From Oscillospiraceae bacterium (GTDB lineage Bacteria; Bacillota; Clostridia; Oscillospirales; Ruminococcaceae), in NCBI GenBank assembly GCA_015067125.1, contig SVNB01000109.1, positions 1 through 5,166 on the forward strand: a stretch of 5,166 nt of DNA. The letters run 5' to 3'. A model generated the notes under the pieces. It made no database searches. It was not told the DNA's origin and saw only the letters and a program-made list of their open reading frames with translations. Positions within the stretch are counted from its first letter, which is position 1, and the number at the start of each line of letters is the position of its first letter. Made by a program: the position numbers and the translations under genes. Below are positions 1-4,826 of the stretch, one piece after another.

Positions 1-160
1 TTCTGCCGACCATTTTATGGGCGTTTTCGCCAACGGCAAGAACTTCTCCGGTATCGTTATTTACCGCAACGATGTTCGGTTCACGAAAAACAACGCCGCG
101 GCCGGTTTCATAAACAATTATTTTTGTAGTGCCAAGATCTATTCCTATATCAGCAGGCAT
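1..160 (-). CDS. mreB: Rod shape-determining protein MreB/Mbl, N-terminal part (runs off left edge)
   Basis: The reverse strand reads 53 codons from an ATG at 160-158 to the window edge, beginning MPADIGIDLGTTKIIVY. The IGIDLGTT stretch (residues 5-12) is the phosphate-1 loop of the actin/Hsp70 ATPase fold, and REPNIVAV...TGEVLAVGENAHKMVGR matches the start of MreB and Mbl in length and order. These proteins form ATP-dependent filaments on the inner membrane that guide side-wall peptidoglycan synthesis. The start is fixed by a GGAGGA ribosome binding site (166-171 on this strand) and a promoter just upstream. LGTTKI in place of the more usual LGTANT is a small deviation. MreB and Mbl paralogues cannot be told apart from 53 residues, so the symbol is a family label. 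The gene runs divergently from lepA, and its 3' part is outside the window. Confidence 0.88.
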   Translation of the reverse strand, partial: MPADIGIDLGTTKIIVYETGRGVVFREPNIVAVNNDTGEVLAVGENAHKMVGR

Positions 161-195
161 TTTTATCCTCCGATCTGTTTTGGGATTATTTTTAT

Positions 196-224
196 AGTGT
201 AAATCTAATCATAACGGTTGTCAA
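196..224 (-). promoter_or_regulatory. Sigma-A-type promoter of mreB
   Basis: On the minus strand a perfect TTGACA -35 box (219-224) is followed by exactly 17 bases and a TACACT -10 box (196-201, 4 of 6 consensus positions). Transcription would begin near 189, giving a leader of about 28 bases that contains the GGAGGA site. The hairpin-rich region begins directly beyond the -35 box. Confidence 0.7.
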
Positions 225-225
225 C

Positions 226-560
226 CTTTTTTCGGGCGGCCACGCAGGGCACCTGCTCCAGCAGTAAGCAAGCAGCCCGGAGGGCAGCCTTCCCAGAGAG
301 CAAAACCTGCGAAGCGCGCCCAGTGGGCGAAACAGCGAGAATAAAAAGGGACCCCGAAAAACAAAGTTTTTTGGGGAAGAGGAGAGGCAGACAAGCGGCT
401 GAGGAATACCGCAAAGCGGTGTTCCGAAAAAAGCGAGTCTTGCCGCGACGAGGCGCCGCGGTCAAAATATTCAAGGCGTATGCCGCAGAATATTTTGGGC
501 ACCGCAAGAGTACAGTGGCGCGGCAGAGCCGTGACGAAAGGGTGTCTTTCTCCCTCACAT
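226..560. other. GC-rich non-coding block of consecutive hairpins (repeat element or structured RNA)
   Basis: I see no credible gene here. Hairpins visible by eye include 317-321/325-329 (CGCCC/GGGCG), 352-362/366-376 (11 pairs with one G-T, AAA loop), 403-412/416-425 (10 pairs with one wobble, AAA loop), 443-447/457-461 (CCGCG/CGCGG), 464-472/488-496 (AAAATATTC/GAATATTTT enclosing a small GGC/GCC stem) and 519-524/528-533 (around CGGC-AGA-GCCG). Two short pieces tie it to the two-hairpin repeats elsewhere in the window: GCCTTCCCAGAG at 287-298 (reverse complement at 681-692 and 781-792) and GACGAAAGGGTGT at 533-545 (identical at 4378-4390). Open frames on both strands reflect few stop codons in GC-rich DNA; they lack ribosome binding sites and recognisable protein motifs. 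It could be a composite intergenic repeat or an RNA. I see no convincing promoter for it on either strand. Confidence 0.5.
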
Positions 561-572
561 AGCTTTTTATTC

Positions 573-597
573 GCCGGATTTTTTATAAATTACCGGC
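573..597. repeat. Small inverted repeat, GCCGG...CCGGC
   Basis: GCCGG at 573-577 pairs with CCGGC at 593-597 around an AT-rich loop that can extend the stem (ATTT/AAAT with a two-base bulge). No U-tract follows on either strand, so an intrinsic terminator is not supported. Confidence 0.4.
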
Positions 598-623
598 TTA
601 AATTAATGGAATAGGATTACAAT

Positions 624-692
624 CCCTCCGGGTTCTTGATTATCCCTCTTCCACCGCCGCAAGCGGCGGTCCCCCTTCCCCTCTGGGAAGGC
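624..692 (-). repeat. Two-hairpin palindromic repeat, tandem copy 1
   Basis: Bases 646-692 are identical to 746-792. Read on the minus strand, the unit has hairpin 1 (CCTTCCC-AGAG-GGGAAGG, 674-691) and then hairpin 2 (ACCGCCGC/GCGGCGGT around two bases, 653-670), followed by a GGAAGAGGG tail. This is the order seen in the repeats that flank the DUF559 gene. CCCTCCGG at 624-631 recurs at 724-731, so the duplicated unit probably starts near 624. Confidence 0.8.
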
Positions 693-701
693 TAAATTTG
701 G

Positions 702-719
702 CTCCCTCATCAGAGGGAG
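702..719. repeat. Solitary hairpin CTCCCTC/GAGGGAG between the tandem copies
   Basis: CTCCCTC (702-708) and GAGGGAG (713-719) form a perfect 7-pair stem with an ATCA loop. It resembles hairpin 1 of the two-hairpin family without a hairpin 2 beside it. GGAGG (716-720) can alternatively pair with CCTCC (725-729). Confidence 0.55.
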
Positions 720-723
720 GTTA

Positions 724-792
724 CCCTCCGGTCTGCCTGTTACCTCTCTTCCACCGCCGCAAGCGGCGGTCCCCCTTCCCCTCTGGGAAGGC
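724..792 (-). repeat. Two-hairpin palindromic repeat, tandem copy 2
   Basis: This is the second copy, exactly 100 bases downstream of the first: 47 identical bases (746-792), plus the CCCTCCGG match at 724-731 and diverged sequence between. Hairpin 2 arms lie at 753-760/763-770 and hairpin 1 arms at 774-780/785-791. It ends about 13 bases before the AT-rich lepA promoter region. Confidence 0.8.
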
Positions 793-804
793 GGAAAAAG
801 TTTT

Positions 805-883
805 TTGTAAAAAATTTCTTTATATATTATAAAAAATATTTGTAATCTATAATAAAGGGTGGTAAAATATAAACTGGTATAAT
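805..883 (+). promoter_or_regulatory. AT-rich promoter region of lepA (several overlapping candidates)
   Basis: Three sigma-A-like arrangements can be read: TTGTAA (805-810) with 17 bases to TATAAA (828-833); TTGTAA (840-845) with 17 bases to TAAAAT (863-868, 5 of 6); and an extended -10, TGGTATAAT (875-883), with no good -35. The second is the most convincing, because it gives a leader of about 34 bases carrying the lepA ribosome binding site. The third would start the transcript almost at the GGAGG. Confidence 0.5.
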
Positions 884-908
884 TTGCACAGGAGGTGCTT
901 TTTTAACA

Positions 909-2714
909 ATGCCGAACGACAACATAAGAAACTTTTGCATAATCGCACATATTGACCACGGCAAATCCACCCTTGCCGACAGAATTCTTGAAAACACCCA
1001 GGCTGTAACTCCGCGCGAAATGGAAGAACAGCTTCTGGATAACATGGATATCGAGCGTGAACGCGGTATTACCATCAAATCCCGGGCGGTGCGCCTTGAT
1101 TACACCGCCGATGACGGAAACAACTATGTCTTCAATCTCATCGATACTCCCGGACACGTTGACTTCAACTACGAGGTTTCGCGCTCTCTTGCGGCCTGCG
1201 AAGGCGCGGTGCTTATCGTTGACGCTTCTCAGGGTGTGGAGGCGCAGACCCTTGCAAACACCTATCTTGCGGTGGACCATAACCTGGAAATTGTTCCGGT
1301 AATAAACAAAATCGACCTTCCGGCGGCAGATCCGGAAAGAGTTGCCCACGAAATCGAGGACATCATCGGTATTCCGGCGCTGGATTCTCCCAGAATTTCC
1401 GCAAAAACCGGCGAAAACATTCACGCCGTGCTCGAAGCGATAGTCGAAGGCGTACCCGCTCCCGAAGGCAATGATAACGGCCCGCTTAAAGCTCTTATCT
1501 TCGACTCTATCTACGACAGCTACCGCGGCGTTATCGTTTATGTTCGCGTGGTGGACGGCGAACTTCATTCCGGCGACAGAATAAGAATGATGTCCACCGG
1601 CGCGGAATTTGACGTTGTGGAAGTTGGCTATATGGGCGCAACAAGACTTGTTCCCAGCGGCATACTTAAAGCCGGCGAGGTTGGATACATCACCGCTTCC
1701 ATAAAAACCGTTGCGGATACCGCCGTTGGCGATACCGTTACCCTTGCGGAAAACCCTGCGGCCAAAGCTCTTCCCGGTTACAAAAAGGTCAACCCCATGG
1801 TATATGCCGGTATTTATCCTCTTGACGGCGCAAAATACGGCGACCTGCGCGAGGCGCTGGAAAAACTTACCCTTAACGATGCTTCTTTAAGCTTCGAGCC
1901 GGAAACCTCCGCCGCCCTTGGCTTTGGCTTCCGCTGCGGATTCCTGGGACTTTTGCACATGGAAGTTATTCTGGAACGCCTTGAAAGGGAATACAACCTT
2001 GATCTTATCACCACCGCGCCCAGCGTTGTTTATAAACTCCACCTCAACGACGGACGCACTCTGGAACTGGATAACCCCACCAACTATCCGGACCCTGCGA
2101 CCATAGATTCCACCGAAGAACCTTATGTGCGCGCTTCCATTTTTACCCCGACCCAGTATATCGGCAGCATTATGGAGCTTTGTCAGGAACGCCGCGGAAT
2201 TTATAAAGATACAAAATATCTTGAAGCCGACCGCTGCGAAGTTCATTATGAACTTCCCCTTGGCGAAATAATCTATGACTTTTTCGATGCTCTTAAAAGC
2301 CGCACCAGAGGTTACGCCAGCTTTGACTATGAACCCTGCGGCTATAAAGCCAGCAAGCTTGTAAAACTGGATATTCTTCTTAACGGGGATATGGTGGACG
2401 CTCTTTCCATGATGGTGTTTGCGGATAACGCATACCCCAGAGCAAGAAGAATGGTGGAACGCCTGCGCGATAACATAAGCCGCCAGCTTTTCGAAGTTCC
2501 GGTTCAGGCGGCCATCGGCGGCAAAATTATTGCAAGAGAAACCATCAAGGCTCTTCGCAAGGACGTTCTTGCCAAGTGCTACGGCGGCGATATTACCCGT
2601 AAAAAGAAGCTTCTTGAAAAACAGAAGGAAGGTAAAAAGAAAATGCGCCGCATAGGCTCCGTCGAGCTTCCGAAGGAAGCCTTTATGGCGGTGCTTAAGC
2701 TTGACGATGACTGA
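909..2714 (+). CDS. lepA: Elongation factor 4 (LepA), complete, 601 aa
   Basis: LepA is a ribosome-binding translational GTPase, reported to back-translocate or remodel stalled ribosomes and to help 30S biogenesis. The GTPase motifs are intact: AHIDHGKST (residues 13-21, G1), ERGITIKS (51-58, switch I), DTPGHVDF (79-86, G3), NKID (133-136, G4) and SAK (164-166, G5). Domain II and the EF-G-like III/V regions follow (GFRCGFLGLLHMEVILERLEREY is characteristic). The C-terminal LepA-specific domain is complete, with the signature YGGDITRKKKLLEKQKEGKKKMRRIG near the end. A length of about 600 residues is typical. An AGGAGGTG site at 890-897 lies 11 bases before the ATG; no upstream in-frame start fits better. 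In many Firmicutes lepA is followed by hemW and heat-shock genes; here a RAYT-like transposase gene follows. Confidence 0.98.
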   Translation: MPNDNIRNFCIIAHIDHGKSTLADRILENTQAVTPREMEEQLLDNMDIERERGITIKSRAVRLDYTADDGNNYVFNLIDTPGHVDFNYEVSRSLAACEGAVLIVDASQGVEAQTLANTYLAVDHNLEIVPVINKIDLPAADPERVAHEIEDIIGIPALDSPRISAKTGENIHAVLEAIVEGVPAPEGNDNGPLKALIFDSIYDSYRGVIVYVRVVDGELHSGDRIRMMSTGAEFDVVEVGYMGATRLVPSGILKAGEVGYITASIKTVADTAVGDTVTLAENPAAKALPGYKKVNPMVYAGIYPLDGAKYGDLREALEKLTLNDASLSFEPETSAALGFGFRCGFLGLLHMEVILERLEREYNLDLITTAPSVVYKLHLNDGRTLELDNPTNYPDPATIDSTEEPYVRASIFTPTQYIGSIMELCQERRGIYKDTKYLEADRCEVHYELPLGEIIYDFFDALKSRTRGYASFDYEPCGYKASKLVKLDILLNGDMVDALSMMVFADNAYPRARRMVERLRDNISRQLFEVPVQAAIGGKIIARETIKALRKDVLAKCYGGDITRKKKLLEKQKEGKKKMRRIGSVELPKEAFMAVLKLDDD

Positions 2715-2715
2715 T

Positions 2716-3240
2716 ATGGAAGATTTTCCGAAAAGAAAACAGCATCGTTTACAAGGATATGATTACAGCAAAAACGGATATTATTTTGTAACGATATGCA
2801 CGCACGAAAGGAAATGCGTGTTAGCCACAGTAGGGAACGCCGTCCCCGGCGTTCCGCAAAAAATGATTCCCACCGCAATTGGTGAAATTGTTTTGCGTTC
2901 GTGGGCAAAAATGTCTGAAATTGATAAAAATATTGAAACCGATTGGTTTTGCTTGATGCCAAATCATATCCACGGAATAATCATTATAAAAAACCAACCG
3001 CAGGCAAATGATGAAGCGGAACGTCGAGGACGACGTTCCCTACATTCGTTGGTTCGCGGTTTCAAATCCTCGGTAACAAGAGAATACAATAAATTTGTTG
3101 CCGAAAACGAACGTAACAAACTTTGGCAAAAATCTTTTTACGATGAAATCATAAGAAACAAAAAAGCTTATGATGAAATTTCGGAATACATCTTCAAAAA
3201 TCCCGAGAAGTGGGAAGAAGATGAGCTGTTTTGCAAATAA
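2716..3240 (+). CDS. RAYT-like Y1 (IS200-type HUH) transposase, 174 aa
   Basis: The protein belongs to the REP-associated tyrosine transposase / IS200-like Y1 family, which nicks single-stranded hairpin DNA through a 5'-phosphotyrosine link. Visible hallmarks are RLQGYDYSKNGYYFVTICT (residues 11-29), the metal-binding HUH motif in MPNHIHGIII (H84, H86), FKSSVTREYN (116-125, with Y124 as a possible nucleophile) and the typical C-terminal LWQKSFYDEIIRN...YIFKNPEKWEEDE. The length fits a complete RAYT, and no stops or frameshifts are seen. Start: ATG 2716 lies 1 base past the lepA TGA; ATG 2707, overlapping lepA, is also possible. Neither has a good ribosome binding site, so translational coupling to lepA is likely. 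No tnpB-like partner is present. The gene is AT-richer than lepA. Two inverted 28-base palindromes lie within its frame, encoding residues 39-48 and 101-110. It may now be domesticated rather than mobile. Confidence 0.9.
   Translation: MEDFPKRKQHRLQGYDYSKNGYYFVTICTHERKCVLATVGNAVPGVPQKMIPTAIGEIVLRSWAKMSEIDKNIETDWFCLMPNHIHGIIIIKNQPQANDEAERRGRRSLHSLVRGFKSSVTREYNKFVAENERNKLWQKSFYDEIIRNKKAYDEISEYIFKNPEKWEEDELFCK
2830..2857 (+). repeat. REP-like palindrome inside the RAYT gene, copy A
   Basis: GGAACGCCG (2834-2842) and CGGCGTTCC (2847-2855) form a perfect 9-pair stem with a TCCC loop, preceded by GTAG and followed by GC. The 28-base unit matches the reverse complement of copy B at 3016-3043 in 25 of 28 positions. 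It starts on a codon boundary and encodes VGNAVPGVP. Confidence 0.8.
3016..3043 (-). repeat. REP-like palindrome inside the RAYT gene, copy B (inverted)
   Basis: GGAACGTCG (3018-3026) and CGACGTTCC (3031-3039) form a perfect 9-pair stem with an AGGA loop. Relative to copy A there are three differences: two change one base pair from C-G to T-A and so preserve the stem, and one is in the loop. In the gene's direction it encodes AERRGRRSL just upstream of the FKSSVTREYN region. Confidence 0.8.
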
Positions 3241-3272
3241 ATTTTATTTTTATTAATAAAAAAGAAGGTTTT

Positions 3273-3300
3273 TTGCAAAATTCGGCGTATATAGTATATG
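3273..3300 (+). promoter_or_regulatory. Possible weak promoter for dgt
   Basis: In the AT-rich 98-base gap after the transposase gene, TTGCAA (3273-3278) is followed by 16 bases and TATATG (3295-3300). A better -10, TATAGT (3290-3295), overlaps but lacks a -35. No intrinsic terminator is visible in the gap, so dgt may instead be read from upstream. Confidence 0.3.
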
Positions 3301-3338
3301 TAAGACAAAATTTTATAAAAAAGGAGGCGGCAGAAAAA

Positions 3339-4337
3339 ATGACAGTCCGCGAAATGACAGAACAGCTTGAAAAAGAAAACCTCTCTTCCATGGCAACCCT
3401 TTCCGCAGAAACAAAGGGCAGGCTTCGTTTGCTTAAAAGCGATGATATCCGCACGGATTTTCAGCGTGACAGGGACAGAATAATCCACTGCAAGGCATTC
3501 CGCCGCCTTATGCACAAAACCCAGGTTTTTTTAAGTCCCGAAGGTGACCATTACCGCACCCGCCTTACCCACACTTTGGAAGTGGCGCAGATTGCCCGCA
3601 CCATGGCTGTGGCTTTGCGCCTTAACGAAAATTTAACCGAAGCAATAGCTCTTGGCCACGACCTTGGCCATACCCCTTTTGGCCACGCCGGAGAAAGAGC
3701 GCTTAACGAAGTGGCTCCCGGCGGTTTCCGCCACTATGAGCAAAGCCTACGCGTGGTGGATATTCTTGAGCGGGACGGCGAAGGCCTTAACCTTACCTAT
3801 GAAGTGCGCGACGGCATTGTTTGCCATACAAAGGGCAAACCGGCGGATACTCCCGAAGGCCGCATAGTTAAACTTGCGGACCATTTTGCCTATGCTCACC
3901 ACGATTTTGAGGACGCGGTACGCGCCGGCGTGCTTACGGAAGCTTCCGTCCCTGCGGAAGTAAAGGCTATCCTCGGCGAAGGGGCGACTCCGCGCCTTGC
4001 AAAAATGATAACTTCTGTTATAGAAAATTCCCATGATGATATTGCGCCCGCGCCGGAAGTTGCGGCCGCAAGTAAGCTTCTGGAAGAATTTATGTTTGCC
4101 AACGTATATACAAACCCGGTGGCAAAATCTCAGGAGCACAAGGCCGAGGCCCTTGTTAAAGCGCTTTACGAATTTTTTCTTGAAACACCCAACGCTCTTC
4201 CGGCGGAATACCAGGCCATTGCCATGCGCGACGGCCTTGACCGCGCCGTCTGCGATTACATCAGTGGCATGAGCGACCGTTATGCTATAAAGCTTTATAA
4301 CGACTTTTTTGTTCCCAAAGGCTGGAGCAGAGAATAA
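3339..4337 (+). CDS. dgt: dGTP triphosphohydrolase-like HD-domain protein, 332 aa
   Basis: This family hydrolyses dGTP, and often other dNTPs, to the nucleoside plus triphosphate, adjusting dNTP pools in the cytoplasm. The HD metal site is intact: H78 in LTHTLEV, H107-D108 in ALGHDLGHTPFGHAGE, and D181 in KLADHFAYAHHD. The N-terminal DFQRDRDRIIHCKAFRRLMHKTQVFL (residues 40-65) is the conserved nucleotide/phosphate-contact stretch of dGTPases. The length matches the short Firmicutes-type proteins rather than the roughly 500-residue E. coli Dgt. The start is ATG 3339, because AAGGAGG (3321-3327) lies 11 bases upstream and the family-like sequence begins here. A longer in-frame reading from 3231 overlaps the transposase gene and crosses low-complexity AT-rich sequence. 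It precedes dnaG, a common clostridial pairing that fits a replication-linked role. Substrate preference cannot be read from sequence. Confidence 0.93.
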   Translation: MTVREMTEQLEKENLSSMATLSAETKGRLRLLKSDDIRTDFQRDRDRIIHCKAFRRLMHKTQVFLSPEGDHYRTRLTHTLEVAQIARTMAVALRLNENLTEAIALGHDLGHTPFGHAGERALNEVAPGGFRHYEQSLRVVDILERDGEGLNLTYEVRDGIVCHTKGKPADTPEGRIVKLADHFAYAHHDFEDAVRAGVLTEASVPAEVKAILGEGATPRLAKMITSVIENSHDDIAPAPEVAAASKLLEEFMFANVYTNPVAKSQEHKAEALVKALYEFFLETPNALPAEYQAIAMRDGLDRAVCDYISGMSDRYAIKLYNDFFVPKGWSRE

Positions 4338-4338
4338 A

Positions 4339-4390
4339 ACCTTCCCTTGAGGGAAGGTGGATTCGCCTAAAGGCGAAGACGAAAGGGTGT
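4339..4390 (+). repeat. Left two-hairpin inverted repeat of the DUF559 cassette
   Basis: Hairpin 1 is ACCTTCCC/GGGAAGGT with a TTGA loop (4339-4358). Hairpin 2 is TTCGCC/GGCGAA with a TAAA loop (4362-4377). The tail GACGAAAGGGTGT (4378-4390) is identical to 533-545. The repeat begins 1 base after the dgt stop codon. It pairs in inverted orientation with 4754-4802. There is no U-tract after the hairpins, so it is not an obvious terminator. Confidence 0.8.
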
Positions 4391-4752
4391 TTTTTACGCT
4401 TCCCAGAAATATTGATTTGGTTAATACGGCAAAAGAACTTCGCCGAAATATGACTTTTGAAGAAAAAACTCTTTGGTACAGATTTTTATCATCATACCCT
4501 ATAAGATTTAAAAGGCAGAAAACGATTGGAAATTACATCGTTGACTTTTATTGCGACAAAGCAAAACTTGTTGTGGAAATAGACGGTGCCCAACACTATA
4601 AGCCCGATGCCAAAGAATATGATAAAAGGCGTACCGAATATTTTGAATCTCTTGGACTTTCGGTAATAAGATTTTTAAACAGCGACATAGACGTTCGTTT
4701 TGAAGAAACCTGCAATTATATCGATAAAATCGTAAAATCCCGATTAAAATGA
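4357..4752 (+). CDS. DUF559-family endonuclease-like protein (PD-(D/E)XK fold), about 121-131 aa
   Basis: The protein matches the DUF559 family, distantly related to Vsr-type and other PD-(D/E)XK nucleases. Its molecular target is not established, so only a nuclease-like role can be inferred. Visible features, numbered from GTG 4357, are AKELRRNMTFEEKTLWYRFL (25-44), the core IGNYIVDFYCDKAKLVVEIDGAQHY with likely acidic and metal-site residues D63, E74 and D76 followed by Q79/H80, and GLSVIRFLNSDI with a closing helix. The core is complete and unbroken. The start is uncertain: GTG 4357 lies within hairpin 1 of the flanking repeat with GAGG only 4 bases upstream, whereas GTG 4387 (121 aa) fits family length better but has no properly spaced ribosome binding site. 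The first in-frame ATG (4450) falls inside the conserved region. It is co-directional with dgt and dnaG, AT-richer than both, and framed by inverted repeats, which suggests acquisition as a unit. Confidence 0.85.
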   Translation: MDSPKGEDERVFFTLPRNIDLVNTAKELRRNMTFEEKTLWYRFLSSYPIRFKRQKTIGNYIVDFYCDKAKLVVEIDGAQHYKPDAKEYDKRRTEYFESLGLSVIRFLNSDIDVRFEETCNYIDKIVKSRLK

Positions 4753-4753
4753 T

Positions 4754-4802
4754 ACACCCTTCAGTCACGGCAAAGCCGTGACAGCTCCCCTCAAGGGGAG
4801 CT
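4754..4802 (-). repeat. Right two-hairpin inverted repeat of the DUF559 cassette
   Basis: Read on the minus strand, hairpin 1 is AGCTCCCC/GGGGAGCT around TTGA (4783-4802), hairpin 2 is GTCACGGC/GCCGTGAC around three bases (4764-4782), and the tail AAGGGTGT lies at 4754-4761. Hairpin order, loop TTGA and tail match the left repeat at 4339-4390, while the arms of hairpin 2 are quite different. It starts 1 base after the DUF559 stop codon. Confidence 0.8.
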
Positions 4803-4811
4803 AATACACAG

Positions 4812-4819
4812 AAAGGAGG
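4812..4819 (+). promoter_or_regulatory. dnaG ribosome binding site
   Basis: AAAGGAGG lies 7 bases before GTG 4827. It is the strongest and best-spaced site in this gap and decides the non-ATG start of dnaG. The stretch from its last GG to the start codon, GGCAAAGCCGTGA (4818-4830), is an exact copy of 4769-4781 in the neighbouring hairpin. Confidence 0.85.
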
Positions 4820-4826
4820 CAAAGCC

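Larger units (their letters stand above)
4339..4802 (+). mobile_element. Putative DUF559 cassette bounded by inverted two-hairpin repeats
   Basis: The nuclease-like gene fills nearly all the space between two inverted copies of a two-hairpin repeat, and the whole 464-base unit exactly occupies the gap between the dgt stop and the dnaG ribosome binding site. There is no transposase inside, and I see no clear target-site duplication, so movement would need help in trans. Mobility is inferred from the architecture, from the lower GC of the gene, and from related repeats elsewhere in the window. Confidence 0.5.

Noticed and set aside
464..496. Intrinsic terminator from the AAAATATTC/GAATATTTT stem
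   Set aside because: No U-tract follows on either strand and the outer stem is AT-rich. The 352-376 stem has TTTTT on the minus strand, but only after four intervening bases, which is too weak to call.
205..562. Open frames of about 115 aa on the plus strand (218-562) and minus strand (205-558), plus a 93-aa minus frame
   Set aside because: They overlap one another in a GC-rich hairpin block, lack ribosome binding sites, show no recognisable domain, and one runs through the mreB promoter; the plus frame has only a TTG start.
646..792. CRISPR-like array from the 100-base spaced repeat
   Set aside because: Only two repeat copies, each made of two palindromes, with a 53-base interval holding another palindrome and no cas genes nearby.
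903..1568. 221-aa open frame antisense to lepA
   Set aside because: lepA is unmistakably coding on the other strand, and the antisense frame has no family resemblance or ribosome binding site; it is a codon-bias shadow.
2716..3240. Complete IS200/IS605 element
   Set aside because: No tnpB partner and no recognisable left and right ends outside the gene; the sequence supports a RAYT-like single gene only.
3231..3338. N-terminal extension of dgt by 36 residues
   Set aside because: It would overlap the transposase stop, cover low-complexity AT-rich sequence and the ribosome binding site itself; AAGGAGG clearly serves ATG 3339.
4339..4377. Terminator after dgt
   Set aside because: The stems are good but are followed by GACGAAAGGG and not by a run of T; the only T run (4390-4395) is more than 12 bases beyond hairpin 2.
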